Below, piece by piece: positions 1 to 7,303 of a stretch of 64,000 bases of DNA. Below the pieces are notes generated by a model that saw only the letters and a program-made list of their open reading frames with translations, did not search any database and had not been told where the DNA came from. The DNA is from Nocardia brasiliensis ATCC 700358 (GTDB taxonomy: Bacteria; Actinomycetota; Actinomycetes; Mycobacteriales; Mycobacteriaceae), in the NCBI RefSeq assembly GCF_000250675.2, contig NC_018681.1, positions 2,604,001-2,668,000 on the forward strand, read 5' to 3'. The position numbers and the translations under genes are program-made. The first letter of the stretch is position 1, and every line of letters begins with the position of its first letter.

Positions 1-609
1 GCGAACCTGCAGGGTGTCCAGGACCGCGGCCCGAGCCTGATCGGCGTCGGTGAAGCCGCCGTCTACTTCCAGGTCTCCTCCGGCCGGATGCCGATGGCCC
101 GCAACGAGGCCCAGGCGCAGCGCAAGCCCGCCAAGTTCGACGAGCACCAGACCGACGCGCTGATGGCGTACGTCGCGGCCAACGGCGGCGGCCCCAGCGT
201 GGTCCGTGACCCGAACGGCGAGATCGCCCAGGAGTCCCTGCGTGGCGACGACATCGCTCGCGGCTCCGAGCTGTTCCGCATGAACTGCGCGTCCTGCCAC
301 AACTTCACCGGCCGCGGCGGTGCGCTGTCCTCCGGTAAGTTCGCGCCGCCGCTGGAGCCCGCCAGCGAGCAGCAGATCTACGACGCGATGATCTCCGGCC
401 CGCAGAACATGCCGAAGTTCTCCGATCGGCAGCTGACCCCGGAAGAGAAGCGCGACATCATCGCCTACGTGATGAACGCGAAGGAAGAGCGCGCCCCCGG
501 CGGCTGGGACCTCGGTGGGTTCGGTCCCGCGACCGAGGGTCTGGTCATCTGGGTGGTCGGCATCACGCTGGTCGTGGGTGCCGCGATTTGGATCGGGTCC
601 CGGTCATGA
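1..609 (+). CDS. qcrC: Cytochrome bc1 complex diheme cytochrome c subunit QcrC (5' end outside window)
   Basis: This is the C-terminal 202 codons of the diheme c-type cytochrome that passes electrons from the Rieske protein to the aa3 oxidase in the actinobacterial bc1-aa3 supercomplex. Frame 1 is open from base 1, so the gene enters from the left. One heme motif (CASCH, bases 286-300) is visible; the first heme domain must lie upstream. A hydrophobic stretch (bases about 541-600) followed by a short SRS tail is the membrane anchor. It is followed by qcrA and qcrB, the standard operon. Identification rests on the CxxCH motif, the anchor and the neighbours. Confidence 0.95.
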   Translation, partial: ANLQGVQDRGPSLIGVGEAAVYFQVSSGRMPMARNEAQAQRKPAKFDEHQTDALMAYVAANGGGPSVVRDPNGEIAQESLRGDDIARGSELFRMNCASCHNFTGRGGALSSGKFAPPLEPASEQQIYDAMISGPQNMPKFSDRQLTPEEKRDIIAYVMNAKEERAPGGWDLGGFGPATEGLVIWVVGITLVVGAAIWIGSRS

Positions 610-686
610 GCACGTCAGCCCCGGAGGCGGTAGCTCCGCGTGACCACGCAGGGGCCGGGCGCATGACCCGAAGGATGCAGTCATGA
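606..686 (+). CDS. Bridging mini-ORF between qcrC and qcrA (26 aa)
   Basis: A short open frame starts at an ATG overlapping the qcrC stop (ATGA, 606-609) and ends in a TGA overlapping the qcrA start (ATGA, 683-686). It therefore fills the whole gap with translatable sequence. The peptide has no recognisable domain. Its 3' end (GCAGTCATGA) matches the 3' end of the interspersed coupling element seen at 9404, 43460 and 60621. The likely role, if any, is passing ribosomes from qcrC to qcrA; a chance frame cannot be excluded. Confidence 0.4.
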   Translation: MSTSAPEAVAPRDHAGAGRMTRRMQS

Positions 687-1912
687 CTGAGAAGGAGCCT
701 AACGTGGGTCGGCCGGATGAGGGCCACGACGGCGTCGAGCCGTCGAACGAGCAGGTCACAGGGGCCGGCGCCCATGTGGCCAAGACTGACGGCCATGCGC
801 TGACGGAGCCGACCGAGGCCGAACTCGACGCGATGAGCCGCGACGAGCTGGTCAAGCTCGGCACCGAGCGCGACGGCGTCGATGTCGCCTACCGGCGCGA
901 GCGGTTCCCGGTGCCGGGTACCCGCGCCGAGAAGCGGGCCGAGCGCGCGGTCGCGTTCTGGTTTGCCGTGTCCGGCATCGCCGCGGCCGCCCTGGTCGGT
1001 GTGTTCCTGTTCTGGCCGTGGGAGTTCAAGGCCAACAAGGAGGACGGCCACGCCGCCTACTCGCTGTTCACGCCGCTGGTCGGTATCACCTTCGGTGTCT
1101 CGGTGCTGGTCATCGGCATCGCGGTGGTGTTGATCCGCAAGCTGTTCATCCCGGCCGAACTGTCCATCCAGGACCGGCACGACGGTCCGTCGCCCGAGGT
1201 CGAGCGCCGCACGCTGGTCGCCGAACTGAGCGACGCGCTGGAGACCTCCACGCTCGCCCGCCGCAAGCTGATCACCCGCACCGCCGGCGCCGGTGTCGGT
1301 GTGCTCGGCATCGGCGCGCTGCTGGTGTTCGTCGGCGGCATGGTGAAGAACCCGTGGGCCAAGGGCGACAAGTCGCCGCTGTGGGTGTCCGGCTGGACCC
1401 CCGACTACGAGGGCGAGACCATCTACATCCGGCGCGACACCGGTCGCCCGGAGGACATCGTGCTGGTGCGTCCGGAGGATCTGGACGCGGGCGCCATGGA
1501 GACGGTGTTCCCCTGGAAAGAGAAGTGGCGCGGCGACGAGCACGCCACCCTGCAGTCGCTGCGCGGTATCCGCAACCCGGTCATGCTGATTCGCCTGCGC
1601 ACCGAAGACGCGCAGAAGGCGATCAAGCGCAAGGGTCAGGAGAGCTTCAACTACGGCGACTACTTCGCCTACTCGAAGATCTGCACCCACCTCGGTTGCC
1701 CGACATCGCTGTTCGAGCAGCAGACCAACAAGATCCTGTGCCCCTGCCACCAGTCGCAGTTCCTGGCGACCGAGTGGGGTAAGCCGGTCTTCGGTCCCGC
1801 CGCCCGCGCGCTGCCGCAGCTGCCGATCACCGTCAACTCCGAGGGCTTCCTGGTCGCCAACGGCGACTACATCGAGCCGCTCGGACCGGCCTTCTGGGAG
1901 CGTCGTTCATGA
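683..1912 (+). CDS. qcrA: Cytochrome bc1 complex Rieske iron-sulfur subunit QcrA
   Basis: This subunit carries the [2Fe-2S] cluster that takes electrons from menaquinol at the Qo site and hands them to cytochrome c1. The 409-residue protein has the long actinobacterial form: a hydrophilic N-terminus, two hydrophobic segments near residues 90-150, a third near 200-220, then the Rieske domain. The cluster motifs are CTHLGC (from about residue 334) and CPCHQS (from about 353), with ligand pairs Cys/His in each. The ATG at 683 was chosen because it overlaps the stop of the preceding mini-ORF. The 3' end overlaps qcrB by 4 bases (ATGA), which implies coupling. Confidence 0.96.
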   Translation: MTEKEPNVGRPDEGHDGVEPSNEQVTGAGAHVAKTDGHALTEPTEAELDAMSRDELVKLGTERDGVDVAYRRERFPVPGTRAEKRAERAVAFWFAVSGIAAAALVGVFLFWPWEFKANKEDGHAAYSLFTPLVGITFGVSVLVIGIAVVLIRKLFIPAELSIQDRHDGPSPEVERRTLVAELSDALETSTLARRKLITRTAGAGVGVLGIGALLVFVGGMVKNPWAKGDKSPLWVSGWTPDYEGETIYIRRDTGRPEDIVLVRPEDLDAGAMETVFPWKEKWRGDEHATLQSLRGIRNPVMLIRLRTEDAQKAIKRKGQESFNYGDYFAYSKICTHLGCPTSLFEQQTNKILCPCHQSQFLATEWGKPVFGPAARALPQLPITVNSEGFLVANGDYIEPLGPAFWERRS

Positions 1913-3531
1913 GCCCTTCCGTTGCAGCTCAGGCGAACGAGGCGGACGAGCGCTATCGCGCCGCCGCGTTCATGAAGCGGTCGATCAACAAGGTCTTCCC
2001 GACCCACTGGTCGTTCCTGCTCGGTGAGATCGCGCTGTACAGCTTCATCATTCTGCTGCTGTCGGGCGTCTACCTGACCCTGTTCTTCGATCCGTCGATG
2101 ACCGAGGTCGTCTACAACGGCGCGTACCAGCCGCTGCGTGGTGTCACCATGTCGCGGGCCTACGAGTCGTCGCTGAACATCACCTTCGAGGTGCGCGGCG
2201 GTCTGTTCGTGCGCCAGGTGCATCACTGGGCGGCGCTGCTGTTCGCGGCGTCGATCATCATCCACCTGTTCCGCATCTTCTTCACCGGCGCGTTCCGCAA
2301 GCCGCGTGAGGCGAACTGGGTGATCGGCTGCCTGCTGCTGATCCTGGCGATGTTCGAGGGCTTCTTCGGTTACTCGCTGCCCGACGATCTGCTGTCCGGC
2401 ACCGGCCTGCGCGCCGCGTTCGGCGGTATCACGATGAGCGTGCCGATCGCGGGCACCTGGTTGCACTGGCTGATCTTCGGCGGTGATTTCCCCGGCGACA
2501 TCATCATCCCGCGCCTCTACATCGCGCACGTGCTGCTGTTCCCCGGCATCATCCTGGCCCTGATCGCCGCGCACGTCGCGCTGGTCTGGTACCAGAAGCA
2601 CACCCAGTTCCCCGGCCCGGGCCGGACCGAGAACAACGTGGTCGGCGCGCGCATCGTGCCGGTGTTCGCCGCGGACCAGGGCGCGTTCTTCGCGTTCACC
2701 CTCGGCATCGTCGGCATCATGGGTGGCGTCTTCCAGATCAACCCGATCTGGAACCTGGGCCCGTACAACCCGTCTCAGGTGTCGGCGGGTTCGCAGCCGG
2801 ACTTCTACATGATGTGGACCGACGGCCTGGCCCGGCTCATGCCGCCGTGGGAGCTGTACCTGGGTCGCTACACCGTGCCCGCGGTGTTCTGGGTCGCGTT
2901 GATCATGGGCTTGGTGTTCACCGTCCTGATCGCCTACCCGTGGATCGAGAAGCGGCTCACCGGCGATGTGGGTTCGCATCACAACCTGCTGCAGCGTCCG
3001 CGCGATGTGCCGGTCCGTACCGCGATCGGCGCCATGGCGATCGGTTTCTACGTGGTCCTGACGCTGTCCTGCGTCAACGACATCCTGGCGCTCAAGTTCG
3101 ACATCTCGTTGAACGCGACCACCTGGATGGGCCGCATCGGCCTGCTCGTGGTGCCGCCGGTGGCGTACTTCGTCGCCTACCGGTTCTGCATCGGCCTGCA
3201 GCGCAGCGACCGGGCGGTGCTCGAGCACGGCATCGAGACCGGTGTGATCAAGCGCCTGCCGCACGGTGAGTACATCGAGGTGCACCAGCCGCTCGGCCCG
3301 GTCGACGATCACGGTCACCCGCTGCCGCTGGAGTACCAGGGCGCCCCGGTCCCGAAGAAGATGAACAAGCTGGGTTCGGCGGGTAAGCCGGGCACCGGTA
3401 GCTTCCTGCGGGCCGACCCGTGGCAGGAGAGCGAGCAGCACTTCGAGATCGAGCACGCCGAGGAGCACCGTCAGCTCGCGGTGTTGCAGAAGCGCCAGGA
3501 GCTCGAAAACGGTGGCAAGCACAGCCACTGA
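1909..3531 (+). CDS. qcrB: Cytochrome bc1 complex cytochrome b subunit QcrB
   Basis: QcrB is the membrane core of complex III; it binds two b hemes and forms the quinol oxidation and reduction sites. The 540-residue protein has the cytochrome b pattern of multiple membrane helices. Heme-ligand histidine contexts are visible in the first helices (VHHWAALLF and IIHLFRIFF, residues about 104-125) and near HVLLFPG and AAHVALVWY (about 206-228). The C-terminal extension after the last helix is hydrophilic and typical of Corynebacteriales. It starts in an ATGA overlap with qcrA and is followed at once by a strong hairpin terminator. Confidence 0.97.
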   Translation: MSPSVAAQANEADERYRAAAFMKRSINKVFPTHWSFLLGEIALYSFIILLLSGVYLTLFFDPSMTEVVYNGAYQPLRGVTMSRAYESSLNITFEVRGGLFVRQVHHWAALLFAASIIIHLFRIFFTGAFRKPREANWVIGCLLLILAMFEGFFGYSLPDDLLSGTGLRAAFGGITMSVPIAGTWLHWLIFGGDFPGDIIIPRLYIAHVLLFPGIILALIAAHVALVWYQKHTQFPGPGRTENNVVGARIVPVFAADQGAFFAFTLGIVGIMGGVFQINPIWNLGPYNPSQVSAGSQPDFYMMWTDGLARLMPPWELYLGRYTVPAVFWVALIMGLVFTVLIAYPWIEKRLTGDVGSHHNLLQRPRDVPVRTAIGAMAIGFYVVLTLSCVNDILALKFDISLNATTWMGRIGLLVVPPVAYFVAYRFCIGLQRSDRAVLEHGIETGVIKRLPHGEYIEVHQPLGPVDDHGHPLPLEYQGAPVPKKMNKLGSAGKPGTGSFLRADPWQESEQHFEIEHAEEHRQLAVLQKRQELENGGKHSH

Positions 3532-3540
3532 CAGCTGACA

Positions 3541-3578
3541 ACGAAGGCCCCGAGTCGGATTCGACTCGGGGCCTTCGT
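3541..3578. terminator. Bidirectional hairpin terminator between qcrB and the convergent exonuclease gene
   Basis: A near-perfect 17-bp stem with a GATT loop (arms ACGAAGGCCCCGAGTCG and its complement) sits 10 bases after the qcrB stop. It ends 10 bases before the stop of the convergent gene. The position between two converging genes suggests it ends both transcripts. Confidence 0.85.
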
Positions 3579-3587
3579 CGTTCGTGG

Positions 3588-4136
3588 TCAGCGCCGGCGG
3601 GCCGCTTCGATGGCTTCGAATTTGGCCAGGTTGTGCCGGGCGTCGGCCAGGGCGTCGTGCGCGTCCGGCGGGACCGGGGGCAGTTCGGGGCGGCCGTGCG
3701 CGTCCCAGTGCTGGCGTAGTTCGTTGGTGTAGCGGGGGAGTGCGCTGGGCAGGTCGACCATCGAGCCCCACAGCTGGCAGAGCGCCACGTGGTCGTAGGC
3801 GCCGACCCAGGCCCACAGTTCGGGCACCACCGACGAGCGCGGCACCAGGAACTTGTACAGCTCGTCGCGGATCTGGGTGCGACTGCGGTACAGCGGCGAG
3901 GACGGCGAGGGCAGTTGCGGCAGCACATGCCTGCGCACCCACGGCCCGGCCCGGCCCGGGTCGAATTCGGTGGATACCGCGTAATATTCGCGGCCGTCCT
4001 CGCAGACCACACCGATGGAGACCAGGTCGATGACCACCCCGTCCTCGATGAATTCGCAGTCGTAAAAATATCGAAGCGAGATCGCTCTACTCCTCCGCAG
4101 TTCGGTGTTGCCCCCGGATATGTCTCGGTCAATCAC
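3588..4136 (-). CDS. 3'-5' exoribonuclease of the Rv2179c (DEDDh) family
   Basis: The protein resembles Rv2179c, founder of a small DEDDh 3'-5' exoribonuclease family. Visible acidic residues are in YDCEF near the N-terminus, YDHVAL in the middle and HDALADAR near the C-terminus, which supply the D-E-D-D and His positions. Its neighbour aroG is also next to Rv2179c in M. tuberculosis. The start is uncertain. Family members begin at MRYFYDxEF, but here that position reads CTT and no ATG, GTG or TTG lies just upstream. The GTG at 4136 adds about 20 unrelated residues. An ATC at 4080-4082 lies about 9 bases after a GGAGG sequence and might be the true initiator. Confidence 0.85.
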   Translation of the reverse strand: MIDRDISGGNTELRRSRAISLRYFYDCEFIEDGVVIDLVSIGVVCEDGREYYAVSTEFDPGRAGPWVRRHVLPQLPSPSSPLYRSRTQIRDELYKFLVPRSSVVPELWAWVGAYDHVALCQLWGSMVDLPSALPRYTNELRQHWDAHGRPELPPVPPDAHDALADARHNLAKFEAIEAARRR

Positions 4137-4172
4137 CCTAAGCGGGGTGGGGGCGCGATTCGCATCGGGGCA

Positions 4173-4193
4173 GGGTGGTGGTTGTCACCACCC
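4173..4193. promoter_or_regulatory. Palindrome upstream of aroG
   Basis: An inverted repeat with 8-bp arms (GGGTGGTG and CACCACCC) and a 5-base centre lies in the divergent region between the exonuclease gene and aroG, about 35 bases upstream of the aroG -10. It could be an operator for either gene; no specific regulator is implied. Confidence 0.35.
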
Positions 4194-4227
4194 CTACGGT
4201 GGGTACCACGGCCGTCCGAAGGGTCCG

Positions 4228-4233
4228 TATTCT
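4228..4233 (+). promoter_or_regulatory. -10 hexamer of a leaderless aroG transcript
   Basis: TATTCT is followed by exactly six bases and then the GTG start of aroG. In Actinobacteria this spacing puts the transcription start on the first base of the start codon, so aroG mRNA is probably leaderless. There is no Shine-Dalgarno sequence before the GTG. Confidence 0.65.
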
Positions 4234-4239
4234 GAACGA

Positions 4240-5625
4240 GTGAACTGGACCGTCGACGTACCCATCGATCGCCTGCCGGAACTGCCGCCGCTGCCCACGG
4301 AGCTGCGCAGGCGGTTGGACGAAGCGCTGGCCCGCCCTGCGCTACAGCAGCCGTCGTGGGATCCGGAACAGGCGGCGGTGATGCGCACCGTGCTGGAGAG
4401 CGTGCCGCCGATCTGTGTGCCCGCCGAGGTGGAGGAGCTGCGCGAACAGCTCGCCGAGGTGGCCCGCGGCGAGGCGTTCCTCATGCAGGGCGGTGACTGC
4501 GCGGAGACGTTCGCCGACAACACCGAGCCGCATATCCGCGGCAACATCCGCACCCTGCTGCAGATGGCGGTCGTGCTCACCTACGGCGCGAGCATGCCGG
4601 TGGTCAAGGTGGCCCGGATCGCGGGGCAGTACGCCAAGCCGCGCTCCTCCGACACCGATTCGCTCGGCCTCAAGTCCTACCGCGGCGATATGGTCAACGC
4701 GCTCGTCGCCGATGCCGCGATGCGCGAACACGATCCGTCGCGGCTGGTGCGCGCGTACGCCAACGCGAGCGCCGCGATGAACCTGGTGCGCGCGCTGACC
4801 GGCGCGGGCATGGCCGACCTGCACAAGGTGCACGACTGGAACCGCGACTTCGTCGCGAAGTCGCCCGCCGGTGCGCGCTACGAGGCGCTGGCCGAGGAGA
4901 TCGACCGCGGTCTCGCGTTCATGACCGCCTGCCGGGTGAACGATCCGAGCCTGAAGTCGGCGCGTATCTACGCCAGCCACGAGGCGCTCGTCCTCGACTA
5001 CGAGCGGGCGATGTTGCGGCTGAGCGAGAACGCGGCGGGCGAGCCGGTGCTCTACGACCTGTCCGCGCACTTCCTCTGGATCGGCGAGCGGACCAGGCAG
5101 CTCGACGGCGCGCATATCGCGCTCGCCGAACTGCTCGCGAACCCGATCGGCCTGAAGATCGGCCCGTCCACCACGCCCGATCAGGCCGTGGAGTACGTCG
5201 AGCGGCTCGATCCGAACAACGAGCCCGGCCGGCTGACCATCGTGTCCCGGATGGGCAACAGCAAGGTCCGCGACGTGCTGCCGCCCATCATCGAGAAGGT
5301 GCAGGCCACCGGTCACCAGGTGATCTGGCAGTGCGACCCGATGCACGGCAACACGCATGAGGCGTCCACCGGTTTCAAGACCCGGCATTTCGACCGCATC
5401 GTCGACGAGGTGCAGGGCTTCTTCGAGGTGCATCACGCGCTCGGCACCCATCCGGGCGGCCTGCACATCGAGCTCACCGGCGAGGACGTCACCGAATGCC
5501 TCGGCGGCGCCCAGGACATCTCCGATCTGGACCTGTCCGGTCGCTACGAAACGGCCTGCGACCCGCGCCTGAACACCCAGCAGTCGCTGGAGCTGGCGTT
5601 CCTGGTCGCCGAAATGCTGCGCTGA
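4240..5625 (+). CDS. aroG: 3-deoxy-7-phosphoheptulonate synthase, class II
   Basis: AroG condenses phosphoenolpyruvate with erythrose 4-phosphate, the first step of the shikimate pathway. The 461-residue protein aligns by eye along its length with M. tuberculosis AroG (Rv2178c). It starts NWTVDVPID, carries GGDCAETF with the metal-binding cysteine, RIAGQYAKPRS, WIGERTRQ and CDPMHGNT, and ends LELAFLVAEMLR. Upstream ATGs in the same frame (for example 4105) give unrelated residues. The GTG at 4240 gives the family N-terminus and has a correctly spaced -10, so it was chosen. The class II fold is allosterically controlled by aromatic amino acids in mycobacteria. Confidence 0.97.
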   Translation: MNWTVDVPIDRLPELPPLPTELRRRLDEALARPALQQPSWDPEQAAVMRTVLESVPPICVPAEVEELREQLAEVARGEAFLMQGGDCAETFADNTEPHIRGNIRTLLQMAVVLTYGASMPVVKVARIAGQYAKPRSSDTDSLGLKSYRGDMVNALVADAAMREHDPSRLVRAYANASAAMNLVRALTGAGMADLHKVHDWNRDFVAKSPAGARYEALAEEIDRGLAFMTACRVNDPSLKSARIYASHEALVLDYERAMLRLSENAAGEPVLYDLSAHFLWIGERTRQLDGAHIALAELLANPIGLKIGPSTTPDQAVEYVERLDPNNEPGRLTIVSRMGNSKVRDVLPPIIEKVQATGHQVIWQCDPMHGNTHEASTGFKTRHFDRIVDEVQGFFEVHHALGTHPGGLHIELTGEDVTECLGGAQDISDLDLSGRYETACDPRLNTQQSLELAFLVAEMLR

Positions 5626-5635
5626 GCAAGGCTTT

Positions 5636-5673
5636 CCGGAGGGTGCGTACTCGGCCGAGTATGCACCCTCCGG
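5636..5673. terminator. Hairpin terminator between aroG and the MarR-type gene
   Basis: An 18-bp stem with one G-T pair (arms CCGGAGGGTGCGTACTCG and CGAGTATGCACCCTCCGG) and a two-base centre starts 10 bases after the aroG stop. It abuts the stop codon of the convergent regulator gene. Confidence 0.8.
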
Positions 5674-6141
5674 CTATTGTGCGGTGCCGCCGACGTTGCG
5701 AATCATCTGCTGCAGCACCTTCAGCGTCGTGACGTAGTCGACGTCGTCGATGCCCCGGTGGATATGCGCGCGGATCGCGGGCAGGCCCGGCCCCATCGCG
5801 GCGCGCGCCTGGTCGCCCGCCTCGGTGATCCACCAGCGCTGCTGCTCGTCGCGGGTGAGCCAGCCGCGTTCGAGCAGCACCGCCGAGTCGGCGTCGAGGT
5901 CGTCCTCGGGGCGCAGGTACGAGCTCATCGCTTGGCGCAGTTCGGGAATCGTCATGCCCTGTCCGTTGGGTGAGATGTCGGCCTTGGACAGGTTCCGCAG
6001 AATCCAGTACTGCGGCTGCGTCATCCCGAGTTCGGCCAGCCGGATGCGGGTGAACGCGATCAGCGCCTCGTAGGCGAGTCCGGTCCAGTAGGCGGCGGGC
6101 TGTCCGGCCAGCTCCGCATCCGAGATCTGCTGTGTCGTCAT
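5674..6141 (-). CDS. MarR-type winged-helix transcriptional regulator
   Basis: The 155-residue protein looks like a small winged-helix regulator. It has a helical N-terminus (AYWTGLAYEALIAFTRIRL), a recognition region (TQPQYWILRNLSK) and a wing-like region with LLERGWLTRDEQQRWWITEAG, the usual MarR pattern. The ATG at 6141 has a good ribosome site (AGAGGAAC) and was preferred to the ATG at 6201, whose extra residues would overlap the promoter. An inverted repeat lies about 40 bases upstream and may be its own operator. The ligand and targets are unknown; the divergent uppP-like gene is the nearest candidate. Confidence 0.75.
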   Translation of the reverse strand: MTTQQISDAELAGQPAAYWTGLAYEALIAFTRIRLAELGMTQPQYWILRNLSKADISPNGQGMTIPELRQAMSSYLRPEDDLDADSAVLLERGWLTRDEQQRWWITEAGDQARAAMGPGLPAIRAHIHRGIDDVDYVTTLKVLQQMIRNVGGTAQ

Positions 6142-6180
6142 GATTGTTCCTCTGTTCGTTCGTCCTGGCCACCATAAAAG

Positions 6181-6196
6181 CTCAAGTTTGGTTGAG
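6181..6196. promoter_or_regulatory. Candidate operator upstream of the MarR-type gene
   Basis: CTCAA-N6-TTGAG is a palindrome in an A+T-richer patch 40 bases upstream of the regulator start, in the divergent region with the uppP-like gene. Size and position fit a MarR autoregulatory site; this is inference. Confidence 0.4.
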
Positions 6197-6324
6197 GTCA
6201 AATCGGCGATCGCGGCGCTGCGGTCGATATCCGAAAGTCACTGGGGGATAGGTGATTCGGGCATATCGGTCTAGAGCTGTGGTGGGTGCGGGTAGGCCAC
6301 TGTGGCCGTGCGAAACTCTTCGCG

Positions 6325-7257
6325 ATGCTCACTTACTTCGAAGCGACGGTCATCGGTGTGGTGCAGGGCGTCACCGAGCTGTTCCCGATCTCCAGCCTGG
6401 GGCATTCGGTGTTGCTCGCGGCGTGGCTCGGCGGGGACTGGCAGCGGCTGGTCGATCAGGGTGAGACCGGCACGGGCACACCGTATTTGGCCTTCGTGGT
6501 GGCCTTGCACGTGGGGACCGCGGTGGCGCTGCTCGGCTACTACTGGCGGGACTGGCGGGCCATCGCCGTCGGATTCGCGGGCCTGCTGCGCACCGGCCGG
6601 GCCGAGACGGTCGCCCAGCGGTTGGCCTTGTTGATCGTGATCGCCACTCTCCCGATCGCGGCCCTGGGGCCGTTTCTGCAACATCCGCTGCACGTGCTGT
6701 TCGCGGCGCCGATCTGTGCCGCGATCTTCTTGGTGCTCAACGGCATCGTGTTGATCATCGGCGAGGGCCTGCGCCGCCGCAACGAGCCGACGCTCGCACA
6801 GTACGGGCGAAGTTTCGCGCTGCACGGCCGGGCCGGCGTGCGCACCGCGGAAGCTCGTAAGCGCCGATCGGATCGACGCCTGGCCGCGCTCGAGCCGGAA
6901 GACGCCCTTGCCATCGGATTCGCTCAGGTCGGCGCCTTGCTGACCGGATTCAGCCGCGCGGGACTGACCATGGTCGGCGGACTGTGGCGTGGCCTGCAGC
7001 ACGAGCAGGCGGCGAAATTCGCGTTCCTGCTGGCCACTCCGGCGATCCTGGGTGCGGGCCTGATGGAGATCCCGGAGCTGGCCGGGCCGGACACCGCCGG
7101 AATCCGCGGACCGGTGCTGGTCGGCGCGATCGTCTCCGGAGTGTCGTCGTGGTTGGCGGTGCGCTTCCTGGAGCGTTACTTCCAGACGCGCACCCTGCTC
7201 CCGTTCGCGGTCTACTGCTTGATCGCGGGAACGGTATCGATCGTCCGATTCCTCTGA
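6325..7257 (+). CDS. uppP: Undecaprenyl-diphosphate phosphatase (UppP/BacA family)
   Basis: UppP enzymes dephosphorylate undecaprenyl pyrophosphate to recycle the lipid carrier for cell wall synthesis. The 310-residue membrane protein has the two family signatures: QGVTELFPISSLGHS near the N-terminus and GFSRAGLT near residue 215. The second motif is more often PGxSRSGAT, so this is a divergent paralogue, and a canonical copy may exist elsewhere. A charged insert (residues about 165-195) separates the two halves. The ATG at 6325 gives the family start MLTYFEA; the ATG at 6286 adds a non-hydrophobic tail. The gene is isolated between a divergent regulator and the convergent kinase gene. Confidence 0.85.
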   Translation: MLTYFEATVIGVVQGVTELFPISSLGHSVLLAAWLGGDWQRLVDQGETGTGTPYLAFVVALHVGTAVALLGYYWRDWRAIAVGFAGLLRTGRAETVAQRLALLIVIATLPIAALGPFLQHPLHVLFAAPICAAIFLVLNGIVLIIGEGLRRRNEPTLAQYGRSFALHGRAGVRTAEARKRRSDRRLAALEPEDALAIGFAQVGALLTGFSRAGLTMVGGLWRGLQHEQAAKFAFLLATPAILGAGLMEIPELAGPDTAGIRGPVLVGAIVSGVSSWLAVRFLERYFQTRTLLPFAVYCLIAGTVSIVRFL

Positions 7258-7273
7258 TTCCGTGTGTCGTTCG

Positions 7274-7303
7274 AGCGCGACGGCCGAAACCTGTTGTCGC
7301 GCT
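7274..7303. terminator. Hairpin between convergent uppP and pknL
   Basis: Inverted repeat AGCGCGAC and GTCGCGCT around a 14-base loop fills the 44-base gap between the two converging genes. It is weaker than the other terminators here. Confidence 0.45.

Noticed and set aside
1867..3942. Long minus-strand frame across qcrB (691 codons)
   Set aside because: It runs opposite to a clear cytochrome b gene; high G+C content with a third-position bias creates long antisense frames.
4105..4239. N-terminal extension of aroG from ATG 4105
   Set aside because: It would translate through the -10 and the palindrome and gives residues unlike the family; GTG 4240 fits exactly.
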